A DNA stretch of 64,000 nucleotides. Source: Paenibacillus silvisoli. Its GTDB lineage: Bacteria; Bacillota; Bacilli; Paenibacillales; Paenibacillaceae. The notes under the pieces were generated by a model that was given only the letters and a program-made list of their open reading frames with translations, was not told the DNA's origin and searched no databases. The translations under genes were made by a program, and so were the position numbers. The stretch's first letter is position 1; every line of letters begins with the position of its first letter. The stretch is from the NCBI RefSeq assembly GCF_030866765.1, contig NZ_CP133017.1, positions 5,174,501-5,238,500 of the forward strand, given 5' to 3'. This document shows, piece by piece, positions 7,798-15,787 of the stretch.

Positions 7798-9795
7798 TCA
7801 GTTTGTGAACGCAATCTCATTCAGCCACACGCTGAAAAATCCGCCATGCGAGGCGTATGAGAATGAAAGCTGCTGTAATTTTCCCAGCTCCGGGGCGCCA
7901 ACTTTGCTTGACTGCCAGGCATCGGAAGCCGGATCGGATTCGCCCAACGAGAACGGAAGCTCGCAATAGCTCCATCCATATCTGGCCTCGGACGCGATTT
8001 TACTCCAGTTATGGAACGGATAGTTAACGACAAATTGCATATAGTTGCGGTCGTCTTGAATCAGCCTTACGACGATTGATCCGTGACCGAAGCCGTCCCT
8101 GACTTCATGCTGGTATTTCATCCAGAACCCGAGCCTGCTCGCTTCATGAAGCCCGCCCGCCTGAATCGGAAAGTCGAGCTGCGTCAGCGTCGCGGCGGAA
8201 ATCACATGAACGGACGATTCGCCCAATAACCGCTGATTGTCGTCCAGCTGAAGCGACGCGAATTGCCCCTGCGGAATACCGGCTAGCTTCGCCGACTCCG
8301 GCTTCGCCGACAATACGATCGATGCCGAGCTTGGGACGACGTACACATCGATCCAGTCCAGAGCCGACAGCTTGCCGTCGGACACCGTTAGACCTACCCG
8401 ATAAAAGCCGGGCTTGTCGTAGAAGTGGCTGACTTCCTTCGTCTCCAGAACGGTGCCGTCGCCCATTTCCCAATGGAAGGAAAGCTCTCCGACGACGTTT
8501 TCGCCGCCGCTTGCCTCGAAGCGTATCGGCTGGCCCGCTTCCGGCCGGGCAGTAAGCATGCGCGCGGCCGCTTTCGGCGGATGCCCCGCAAGGATGGACT
8601 CGCTTTTATGATAACTAACATTCGAAACGTTCATGTCTTCGTGAATGTCGCCAAGTCCGTTATTTTCGATCAGGTTGCCCGAGATCGAGATCCAGTTCGC
8701 GTGCTTCATGTAAATTCCGTAAGTAGCATTATCCGTGATCGTATTTTGTTCAATAATCCAGTGATAGGACTCGTATCCCGCCTTATAACCGATCGCTAAC
8801 CCGGCGCTTTTATTGTGGTGGATATGATTGTTCCGCATCACGAAATGGCTGCTTGAGCCATTGACGACGGCTATGCCCGCGTTGCCGAACGGCTCCGGCG
8901 CGTTTGCGATTCGAGTGCCGTTATAGGCCGCTTCGTTTCCGATCAGCACGGCATGGCATGATCCGCCGAGCCAAAAGCCGTAGCTGGAGTAATTGCCTTT
9001 ATTGTTGACGAACGTATTGTCGGGGTCCCATACTTCCCAAGCGTTGTTATGCGCATAAGAGGCATCGTTTCCTTCGAAATAGTTCCCCCTGCTGACCCAG
9101 CCGTTCAAGGAACGAATGAAAACGCCGTCACCGCCATAGGTAAAATCATTGAACATAAAACGGTTGTTATCGGAGCCGTTCTCGATCAGAACGGAAGACG
9201 AATCGCGCGCGTGCACCTCGCCCGGAGCAATCCGAATGCCGTAATTCATCACATTGCTGCTGATTTCATTGTTCGATGCAGCCCACAGCTTCAAGCAAAC
9301 ATTGGTGCAATGCGACATCTCGTTGCCGGTTACGACATTATGGTCGCTGTATTTGAGATTTAACCCGTTCCATACGCGGTTGCCTTTGTTTCCGGTAATG
9401 CGGCTGTGCGATACGTGTTCCAAATAGAGCGCGCCTAACGGCTCGCCGTCACCCCAACCGAAATCCGGATCGGTATAGTTGTCGGACAAATCGTTATCCG
9501 CGATCGTCCAATTGCGTCCGTGCATGATTTTCATACCGATTTGAAAGCCGCTAATCGTCAGCGACTTTACCGTCACATCCTTGCAGCCGCTTGCGAACAA
9601 GCCAATGCCGGAATAGCTGTAAATGCTGCCTGCCTTCCCCCGGCCCCGAATGACGGCTCCATTTCCGTCGATCGTAATGCCGCTGGCCGCCACAACAATA
9701 CCGCGTCCGTCTTTAAACGTATATTCGCCCGGCTCAAAGGTGACGTCTTCCGAGATAATCATGCCTGGATAAGGTTTTACCGTTAGGCTCATCAT
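7798..9795 (-). CDS. Right-handed parallel beta-helix protein with PKD domain
   Basis: The start is ATG 9795 (or 9792), preceded by AAGGAG, giving about 665 residues. Residues about 10-390 are a series of short beta-strand coils rich in Asn and Gly (ITIDGNGAVIRGRG, SRITGNKGNRVWNGLNLKYSD, NNEISSNVM), the NosD/pectate-lyase-like solenoid. A PKD-type module follows (FHWEMGDGT ... FYRVGLTVSDG), then a C-terminal beta-sandwich that could bind carbohydrate. No signal peptide is seen, which is unusual for a PKD-bearing beta-helix enzyme. Position between the binding protein and GH127 suggests a lyase or hydrolase for the imported oligosaccharide. The reaction cannot be assigned. Confidence 0.8.
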   Translation of the reverse strand: MMSLTVKPYPGMIISEDVTFEPGEYTFKDGRGIVVAASGITIDGNGAVIRGRGKAGSIYSYSGIGLFASGCKDVTVKSLTISGFQIGMKIMHGRNWTIADNDLSDNYTDPDFGWGDGEPLGALYLEHVSHSRITGNKGNRVWNGLNLKYSDHNVVTGNEMSHCTNVCLKLWAASNNEISSNVMNYGIRIAPGEVHARDSSSVLIENGSDNNRFMFNDFTYGGDGVFIRSLNGWVSRGNYFEGNDASYAHNNAWEVWDPDNTFVNNKGNYSSYGFWLGGSCHAVLIGNEAAYNGTRIANAPEPFGNAGIAVVNGSSSHFVMRNNHIHHNKSAGLAIGYKAGYESYHWIIEQNTITDNATYGIYMKHANWISISGNLIENNGLGDIHEDMNVSNVSYHKSESILAGHPPKAAARMLTARPEAGQPIRFEASGGENVVGELSFHWEMGDGTVLETKEVSHFYDKPGFYRVGLTVSDGKLSALDWIDVYVVPSSASIVLSAKPESAKLAGIPQGQFASLQLDDNQRLLGESSVHVISAATLTQLDFPIQAGGLHEASRLGFWMKYQHEVRDGFGHGSIVVRLIQDDRNYMQFVVNYPFHNWSKIASEARYGWSYCELPFSLGESDPASDAWQSSKVGAPELGKLQQLSFSYASHGGFFSVWLNEIAFTN

Positions 9796-9848
9796 GACAG
9801 CTCCTTGATTATGAATTGACTTCCCTAGCAATCGGCGGTTATGAAAGA

Positions 9849-9883
9849 GGCGCCTCATTGTCTATGAAGACGTTTGAGACGCC
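9849..9883 (-). terminator. Hairpin after the solute-binding protein gene (possible partial terminator)
   Basis: A stem GGCGTCTCA/TGAGGCGCC encloses a second small hairpin (GTCTTCATAGAC) in the gap between the binding-protein and beta-helix genes. Only a weak T-rich tail follows. It more likely stabilises the upstream mRNA or partly terminates, which would raise binding-protein level relative to the enzymes. Confidence 0.5.
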
Positions 9884-9892
9884 CCGCTATCC

Positions 9893-11527
9893 TTATTTCG
9901 CTGCGAATCTATCGTAAGCGGATTGCTGTACCTTCTGAATGTTCTCGATGCCCATTCCATTCAGCGTCTCTACGTAGCTGTCCCACTCGGCATCGATATT
10001 TTTCGCGCCTGTGATAAAGCCGTCTCTCATCGAATCCTTAAACGTTGCAATGTCCGTCGATGCGCCGGACATCACTTCGCTCTCTTCAGGCGTCATGAAG
10101 AGGGTCGGCTCGAATGCCATCGAAACGTCGACATCAGCCCATGTTTCGCGGGTTTTCAGACCGTCAGCATCCAGAAGCGCCTTTGCGGATTCGGCATCCG
10201 TTACGGTAATCCACCATGGGTTCACGAATTTCGTCATCTCAACGCCAGGAATGTTGTCCGTCGCTTTCATGATTTTATCCGTATACGCTTTTTTGCCGTC
10301 TTTCACTTCGAACGTATCCCCTTCGATTCCCCAGTTGAAGAGCGTTTTGCCTTCTTCGGAGAAGCCGTAATCCAAGTATGCGACGATGCCTGCCGGATCT
10401 TTCGCGGTGCTAGTAATCGCCAATCCGTACGGTTGAGCGATACGCTTGGCGGTAGAGTTCAGAGATACCGACTTGCCGTTGTACTCCATGTATGGAATGC
10501 CGACGAATTTGAACGGATTGCCTGCATCGGCAGCCATTTTCGCGGCCGTTCCCTGTGCGTCCGTATTGTCGATCAGACCTGCGGCTTGCCCGTCGGCGAT
10601 GTGCTTGTTGTAAATATCCGTTTCCCCGGTCAGGTAGTCCTTGTCAAGCAAGCCTTCGGAATACAGCTTGTTAAACCATTTCAACGCTTCTTTATAACGG
10701 TCGGATGTAGGGCCGTATACGACTTTGCCGTTGTCGACGAACCAGTCGTCCGCCACGCCGAAGCCGTAGAACAGCTTATACACTTGCGACGCATAGCCGG
10801 TCAAGCCGACGAACGGCTTCGAGCCGCTGACTTTCTTTTCCTTCATGACTTTCAATGCGTTGTACAGCTCGTCGTTCGTCTTCGGCACGCCCGTTCCCGC
10901 TTGATTGAGCCAATCTTCGCGAAGCACCAGGCCTTCGCCGAAGCCGAGGAACTTATCCTGCGTAATCCAAGGCATATAGAACATTCGGCCTTGCGGATCG
11001 ACCAGCTGTTTTTTCAAAGCAGGATCGGATTCCATTAATGCCATCAAGTTAGGCGCATGCTCTTTCACGAGCGGATAAATGTCAATGATGCGGCCCGCGT
11101 CGGAGTACTGCTTCATTCGTTCCGGATTCCAGCGGTACCAGATGGCATCCGTCATTTCACCGGACGTCATCATCAGGTTGAACGATTCCACCGCGTCGCC
11201 GGTCGGATGAACGTATTTCACTTTTACGCCCGAACGTTTCTCCAGCTCCTGGTAAGCCTGAACTTCGTCGTAGCTTTTGCCGCCCCAGGATTCCACCGAG
11301 CCGAGCCACGTCCAGAGGCTGAACTCCTTCAGCTTATCGGCCGATGCCTCCTCGCCGGACTGATTATCGGATGACGATGAATCGGCAGGTTGATTCGTGC
11401 TCGTATTTGAAGTTGAACTGTTGTCGGCAGCCGGTGTATTCGAATTGTTGTTGTTGCCGCATGCGGTGAGGACCACGATTAGAATCATTGATAATGCCAT
11501 GCTCATTACTTTGAAAGCGTTCTTCAT
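9893..11527 (-). CDS. Extracellular sugar-binding lipoprotein of an ABC importer
   Basis: A 544-residue family 1 solute-binding protein. The start at ATG 11527 (MKNAFKVMSMALSMILIVV) follows GGGGGAAG. The lipobox LTAC gives a lipidated Cys near residue 22, followed by a Ser/Asn-rich linker, so the protein is anchored outside the membrane. Its length and layout match the LipO/YtcQ-like binding proteins that pair with LplB/LplC-type permeases in Paenibacillus. It lies directly after the two permease genes. The ATPase is not encoded here; a shared MsmX-type ATPase is normally used by such systems. Confidence 0.92.
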   Translation of the reverse strand: MKNAFKVMSMALSMILIVVLTACGNNNNSNTPAADNSSTSNTSTNQPADSSSSDNQSGEEASADKLKEFSLWTWLGSVESWGGKSYDEVQAYQELEKRSGVKVKYVHPTGDAVESFNLMMTSGEMTDAIWYRWNPERMKQYSDAGRIIDIYPLVKEHAPNLMALMESDPALKKQLVDPQGRMFYMPWITQDKFLGFGEGLVLREDWLNQAGTGVPKTNDELYNALKVMKEKKVSGSKPFVGLTGYASQVYKLFYGFGVADDWFVDNGKVVYGPTSDRYKEALKWFNKLYSEGLLDKDYLTGETDIYNKHIADGQAAGLIDNTDAQGTAAKMAADAGNPFKFVGIPYMEYNGKSVSLNSTAKRIAQPYGLAITSTAKDPAGIVAYLDYGFSEEGKTLFNWGIEGDTFEVKDGKKAYTDKIMKATDNIPGVEMTKFVNPWWITVTDAESAKALLDADGLKTRETWADVDVSMAFEPTLFMTPEESEVMSGASTDIATFKDSMRDGFITGAKNIDAEWDSYVETLNGMGIENIQKVQQSAYDRFAAK

Positions 11528-11608
11528 ATAGAGACTTCCCCCTAGTAAAAATTTACCCTTGCGGGCTGGCACGAAATGGATTCCAATGCATTCACTGGCT
11601 GCGGAAGG

Positions 11609-12487
11609 CTATTCCTTCAAGGAGCCGAGCATGACCCCCTTCACGAAATACTTCTGAATGAACGGATAGACGAGCAGAATCGGCACCGTACTTACGATGA
11701 TCGTTGCATACTTCAAGTTTTTGGCCACTTGATGCGCGACATTGGACGTATCTCCGCCCATATCGCTGATGCGTCCTTGAATCAAAATTTCCCTTAAAAT
11801 CAGCTGCAGCGGGAATAGCTCCCGGTTCTGCAAGTAAATCGCGGCCGAAAACCAGGAATTCCAATGCCCGACCGCATAAAAAAGGATCATGACGGCGATG
11901 ATCGGCATCGAAACCGGGAGAATGATGCGGAACAGGATTTGAAAATCATGCGCTCCGTCCATTCGTGCCGATTCTTCCAAGCTTTCCGGAATGCCTTGAA
12001 AATACGTTCGCATCATGATCATGTTGAAGGCGCTCATGGCACCGGGCAGCATTAGCGCCCAAATCGTGTTGTATAGATGCAGCTTCTGAATGACGATGAA
12101 GACCGGAATGAGTCCGCCGCTGAAAAACATCGTAATGACGATGACGACCATGATGGCTCTGCGGCCCATTAACCATTTCCGCGACAGCGCGTAAGCCGCG
12201 AATATGGTCATCATCATGTTGATCGAGGTTCCCAGTACGACATAAAAGATGGTGTTGCGGAAGCCCTTCAGGATGTAGTTGTTTTCGATGACGGATTGAT
12301 AGGCTTCCAGCGTAAAGCCGCGTGGATAAAACATCAGCGAGCCATGCTTCGCGATTTCGCCGATCGAGCTCAGCGATACGACGAACACGTAATACAGCGG
12401 GTAAAAGGTCGAGATCATAAGCAGCGTCAATATGATATAGTTTAAATAATCAAACAGCCGATCGCCAAACGACGGTTTATACACCAT
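11609..12487 (-). CDS. Carbohydrate ABC transporter permease (LplC/YtcP-like)
   Basis: This 292-residue protein has six predicted membrane helices and the binding-protein-dependent permease EAA loop (EESARMDGAHDFQILFRIILP near residues 185-205), which contacts the ATPase. It begins 16 bases after the other permease gene, behind GGAGGGGG. The C-terminus (YPFIQKYFVKGVMLGSLKE) is characteristic of this family. It forms the membrane channel with the preceding gene product. Confidence 0.93.
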   Translation of the reverse strand: MVYKPSFGDRLFDYLNYIILTLLMISTFYPLYYVFVVSLSSIGEIAKHGSLMFYPRGFTLEAYQSVIENNYILKGFRNTIFYVVLGTSINMMMTIFAAYALSRKWLMGRRAIMVVIVITMFFSGGLIPVFIVIQKLHLYNTIWALMLPGAMSAFNMIMMRTYFQGIPESLEESARMDGAHDFQILFRIILPVSMPIIAVMILFYAVGHWNSWFSAAIYLQNRELFPLQLILREILIQGRISDMGGDTSNVAHQVAKNLKYATIIVSTVPILLVYPFIQKYFVKGVMLGSLKE

Positions 12488-12503
12488 TACCAGCGGCCCC
12501 CTC

Positions 12504-13460
12504 CTACCACAAGCTGCTCTCCGAAATTTTTCGGCTAATTCTGTTTGCTATAATGAGCAGCGTGAAATTGACAACCGTATTAAACAAACCGACCGCCGAC
12601 GCGAAGCTGAACGACGAGTCCAGGATCCCTTTGCGGTAGACATAAGTCGAGATGACGTCCGCCGTTTCATAGGTAAGCGGCTGGTAGAGCAGCAATATCT
12701 TCTCGAAGCCGGAGCTGAGCAAATTGCCGATCGTCAATATCAAGAGGATTACGATCGTTGGCTGAATCGCGGGCAGCGTAATGTGCCACATTTTTTTGTA
12801 CCTGTCCGCGCCGTCCATTTCGGAAGCCTCGTATAACTCCGGATTGACGGCCGAAAGCGCTGCGAAATAGATGATCGAGCTCCATCCGATCCCTTGCCAT
12901 ATATCGCTCGTCACGTAGATCGACCGGAAAAATTCCGGTAGCTGCAGAAAAGCGATCGATTCTTTGCCGAGCAGATTGCGGATCTGATTAATTAAGCCGT
13001 CCGAAGAAACAAAGTCTTTGATCATGCCGACAATAACGACCATCGAAATAAAGTGCGGAATGTATGTAACGGTTTGCACCGTGCGCTTAAACAAAGCGCT
13101 TCGAACCTCGTTCAAGAGCAGTGCCAACAAAATCGGCGCCGGAAATCCGAAAATAAGAAGCCAGAAATTCAGAAGAAGCGTATTTTTGATCAATCGCCAA
13201 AAATAGAAGCTATTGAAGAAATCGATGAAGTGTTTGAAGCCCACCCATTTGCTTTCGAAGAACCCGAGCCCAGGGGCGTAATTCTGGAAGGCAATGACGA
13301 TGCCCACCATGGGGAGATAATGAAAAAGCACGTAATAGATCATCACGGGAAGCAGCATGAGGTATACGTATTTCCCGCGGTTAAGTTCTCGTTTCACTCT
13401 TAGCAGCTTGCTTCGGCCTGTTTGCGGATTCGCTTTCAGCTCACTGACTGCCCCCTCCAT
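12504..13460 (-). CDS. ABC transporter permease (LplB-like)
   Basis: A protein of about 318 residues. I choose ATG 13460 after GAGGTG; a GTG two codons earlier is possible. It has a polar N-terminal stretch, then six membrane helices (YVYLMLLPVMIYYVLFHYLP is the first) and an EAA loop (YEASEMDGADRYKKMWHITLP). It is the heterodimer partner of the next gene. It starts only 14 bases after the LacI regulator stop codon, so regulator and transporter share a transcript. Confidence 0.93.
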   Translation of the reverse strand: MEGAVSELKANPQTGRSKLLRVKRELNRGKYVYLMLLPVMIYYVLFHYLPMVGIVIAFQNYAPGLGFFESKWVGFKHFIDFFNSFYFWRLIKNTLLLNFWLLIFGFPAPILLALLLNEVRSALFKRTVQTVTYIPHFISMVVIVGMIKDFVSSDGLINQIRNLLGKESIAFLQLPEFFRSIYVTSDIWQGIGWSSIIYFAALSAVNPELYEASEMDGADRYKKMWHITLPAIQPTIVILLILTIGNLLSSGFEKILLLYQPLTYETADVISTYVYRKGILDSSFSFASAVGLFNTVVNFTLLIIANRISRKISESSLW

Positions 13461-13474
13461 TGCCACACCTCATT

Positions 13475-14530
13475 CTATTGGTTAGTGTCTCTTCCGCTAT
13501 CCGGCATCGTTTCGCCTGCTGCGCCTTGAAGCGGAGCCGTCGTTTCCCGCTCGATGACGTTCCCTCTCACGAGCAGCCGCTCGGATTTCCCATCCGCGAT
13601 TTGGCCGGTCGCGATCATCTCGCACAGCATTCTTCCGGCCATCAGCCCGACCTCGAACATCGGAAGCGAGATGGTCGTCAGCTTTGGCCGTGCGTATCTG
13701 GCGATCGTTCGATCGTCATATCCCATGACCGATACATCCTCGGGTACGCGCAGACCGCACGCTTTAGCGGCGTCGATGACCCCAATGGCCATCATATCGT
13801 TGGACGCGAATACCGCGGTGGGCGGATCTTCGGATCGGAACAACTCCAGCGCGAGCCGGTACCCGCTCTCCTCAAACCAATCCCCGTGCTTGACGTACGC
13901 TGTTCGGTACGGTATGTCATTTTGCTTCAGCGCATCGGTGTAGCCGTTCAATCGGCGGATACTGGAGTACCAATTCTCCGGACCGTTAATGTATGCGATC
14001 TTGCGGTGGTTCAGCTTGATCAGATATTCCGTCGCGTCGAATCCGCCGGCGAAATCATCCGTGCAGACGATGCTCACAGGCTCCTCGGCGCTGCTGTACC
14101 GGTTGATCAACACGAAGGGCAGCTTGGTCGCGGGCACTTCGGCAAGCGCATCGAGCGTCGAATCGGCCAATATAACGCCATCCATCTGCATGTCGGCAAA
14201 ATAATGGATCGCGGACTGCTCATTGTCGGAATCGTGGTGCACGTTCCGGACGAGCATGCTGAACCCATTCTCGCTCAACGCCTGCTCGACGCCTTTCGCG
14301 ATCATGCCGGTCAGCTCGTCGGACACATCGTCCGTAATTAAACCGATCATCGAGGAGGATTTCTGTCTGAAATTGCGCGCCAGCAAATTGGGGCGGTATC
14401 CCATCTCCTCCGCGATCCGCTGAATGCGTTCCCGCGAGGCTCGGCTGATCTTATCGTTTTCGGCCAGCGCTCTCGAGACGGTAGCCGCGGACATGCCGAC
14501 CGCTTTGGCGATATCGTATATGCTCACCAT
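13475..14530 (-). CDS. LacI family transcriptional regulator of the sugar operon
   Basis: A 351-residue regulator starting at ATG 14530 (MVSIYDIAKAVGMSAATVSR) with GGGAG upstream. The N-terminal helix-turn-helix (AATVSRALAENDKIS) and hinge helix (GYRPNLLARNFRQ) are typical LacI. The rest is the periplasmic-binding-protein-like effector domain (MIGLITDDVSDELTGMI, VFASNDMMAIGVIDA, VSVMGYDD). It most likely represses the operon until a sugar ligand binds. Four copies of a 16-bp palindrome lie immediately upstream, so it probably regulates itself and the transporter genes behind it. Confidence 0.93.
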   Translation of the reverse strand: MVSIYDIAKAVGMSAATVSRALAENDKISRASRERIQRIAEEMGYRPNLLARNFRQKSSSMIGLITDDVSDELTGMIAKGVEQALSENGFSMLVRNVHHDSDNEQSAIHYFADMQMDGVILADSTLDALAEVPATKLPFVLINRYSSAEEPVSIVCTDDFAGGFDATEYLIKLNHRKIAYINGPENWYSSIRRLNGYTDALKQNDIPYRTAYVKHGDWFEESGYRLALELFRSEDPPTAVFASNDMMAIGVIDAAKACGLRVPEDVSVMGYDDRTIARYARPKLTTISLPMFEVGLMAGRMLCEMIATGQIADGKSERLLVRGNVIERETTAPLQGAAGETMPDSGRDTNQ

Positions 14531-14567
14531 AGATGTCACTCCCAGTGCGGTAATAGAATTGAATCTG

Positions 14568-14583
14568 TTGTAATCGATTGCAA
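14568..14583. promoter_or_regulatory. LacI-type operator 1
   Basis: TTGTAATCGATTGCAA, a near-perfect palindrome about 40 bp before the regulator start codon. It is the closest of four copies. Confidence 0.85.
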
Positions 14584-14599
14584 ACGAACACATCAAGCT

Positions 14600-14615
14600 T
14601 TGCAATCGATTACAA
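14600..14615. promoter_or_regulatory. LacI-type operator 2
   Basis: TTGCAATCGATTACAA, the same sequence in inverse orientation. Its centre is 32 bp from operator 1. Confidence 0.85.
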
Positions 14616-14631
14616 ACTCGATATAGTTGCA

Positions 14632-14647
14632 TTGTAATCGATTGCAA
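14632..14647. promoter_or_regulatory. LacI-type operator 3, overlapping a probable -35 box
   Basis: TTGTAATCGATTGCAA, centre 32 bp from operator 2. Read on the minus strand it starts with TTGCAA, and TATATC follows 16 bp later, a plausible promoter for the regulator gene. Binding here would block polymerase directly. Confidence 0.8.
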
Positions 14648-14666
14648 GATTGCACGCAACGGGTTT

Positions 14667-14682
14667 TTGCAATCGATTACAA
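14667..14682. promoter_or_regulatory. LacI-type operator 4
   Basis: TTGCAATCGATTACAA, centre 35 bp from operator 3, ending 20 bp from the stop codon of the upstream Gfo/Idh gene. Confidence 0.85.
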
Positions 14683-14701
14683 TCGAATATGTAAATCGGG
14701 A

Positions 14702-15784
14702 CTAAAGTCCTTTTACTCGTACGGGCCTTTCTTCGCGGATCGACTGACGGATCGCTTCCAGCGTTGCGATCGTCTTGCAGCCGTCCTCCGCATCCGGCAT
14801 CGCGCTCACGCCTTCGTGCAGGCATCTCGCGAAATGCTCCGTGTAGTTCACGAATTCGCCGGCATGATGATTGACGCCCTCGAATTGAAAGTAGTGATAA
14901 ATGTCCTCGAAGTAGTGCTCGGTCCGTTCCTTCTCGCCTTCGTACTTCATCTGCGCTTCCAGCTGCGGGTATTTGCCGATGAAGGTTCCCTTCGTCCCAT
15001 AGAGCGCGACCTCGATCCAAGGACGCGTCTGATGCAAATGCTCCAAACCGTAGAGCCCCAGTACGCGCCCGATTTTGCCGCTAGTGAATTTCAAATTGAC
15101 GACGAAGGTGTCGTTCCCGTGAAAACCGTTTGCCTCCGCGATTTCCGTTCGGCTGGCGTAGGCCGATACTTCCTCGACATCGCCCATGTACCAGCGGATC
15201 AAATCCACAGGGTGGGAGCAGCACGCAAACAACAGATCGAATCCTCCTTCGCGCGCCCAAGCGCGTTCCTTGTAAAACCACCGCATATCATGCACATACT
15301 GCGCCTCCGCAAAGCTGAGCGTGCCGAGCTTTCCTGCTTCGTAAGCCTGACGCTGATGCTGCATCGGACCGAAAAACCGCGAGCTTTGCCCCACCATCAA
15401 CTGGCGCTGCGGATTCTTTCGCACATAATCAAACACCTCTTTCGCTTCGTCCAGCGAGTTTACAAGCGGCTTCGTACAGAGCACATGCTTTCCCGCTTCG
15501 AATGACTGGCGAATATGCGCAAAATGCAGCTGATCCGGCGTATAAATGGCAACGATATCGATATCCTCGCGAGCCAGCAGGTTAGCCAAGCTGCTATAGT
15601 GGTGCGGCACGCCGAACTGTCCCGCAATCGACTTCGCCAGCTCCGCGTTCGCATCGCATACCGCGACGACCTTCAGCTCCGGATGGTCCACCAGCCCTTT
15701 CGCCAGTCCCTTACCTTCCCCAAGTCCGACGATGCCGATGCCGAATTGACGGCCAATTGCCGTAAAACGTCGATGTCCCTCCAT
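14702..15784 (-). CDS. Gfo/Idh/MocA family oxidoreductase
   Basis: This 360-residue protein has an N-terminal Rossmann domain (GIGIVGLGEGKGLAKGL) and the family's C-terminal alpha/beta domain. The catalytic Lys motif reads CTKPL near residue 107, where most members have EKP; the Lys is kept. Such enzymes oxidise or reduce sugar rings, often to help cleave unusual linkages. The start codon lies four bases beyond the GH2 stop, with GGGAGGG inside the end of the GH2 gene, so translation is likely coupled. The substrate is presumably a sugar from this pathway. Confidence 0.88.
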   Translation of the reverse strand: MEGHRRFTAIGRQFGIGIVGLGEGKGLAKGLVDHPELKVVAVCDANAELAKSIAGQFGVPHHYSSLANLLAREDIDIVAIYTPDQLHFAHIRQSFEAGKHVLCTKPLVNSLDEAKEVFDYVRKNPQRQLMVGQSSRFFGPMQHQRQAYEAGKLGTLSFAEAQYVHDMRWFYKERAWAREGGFDLLFACCSHPVDLIRWYMGDVEEVSAYASRTEIAEANGFHGNDTFVVNLKFTSGKIGRVLGLYGLEHLHQTRPWIEVALYGTKGTFIGKYPQLEAQMKYEGEKERTEHYFEDIYHYFQFEGVNHHAGEFVNYTEHFARCLHEGVSAMPDAEDGCKTIATLEAIRQSIREERPVRVKGL

Positions 15785-15787
15785 GCT

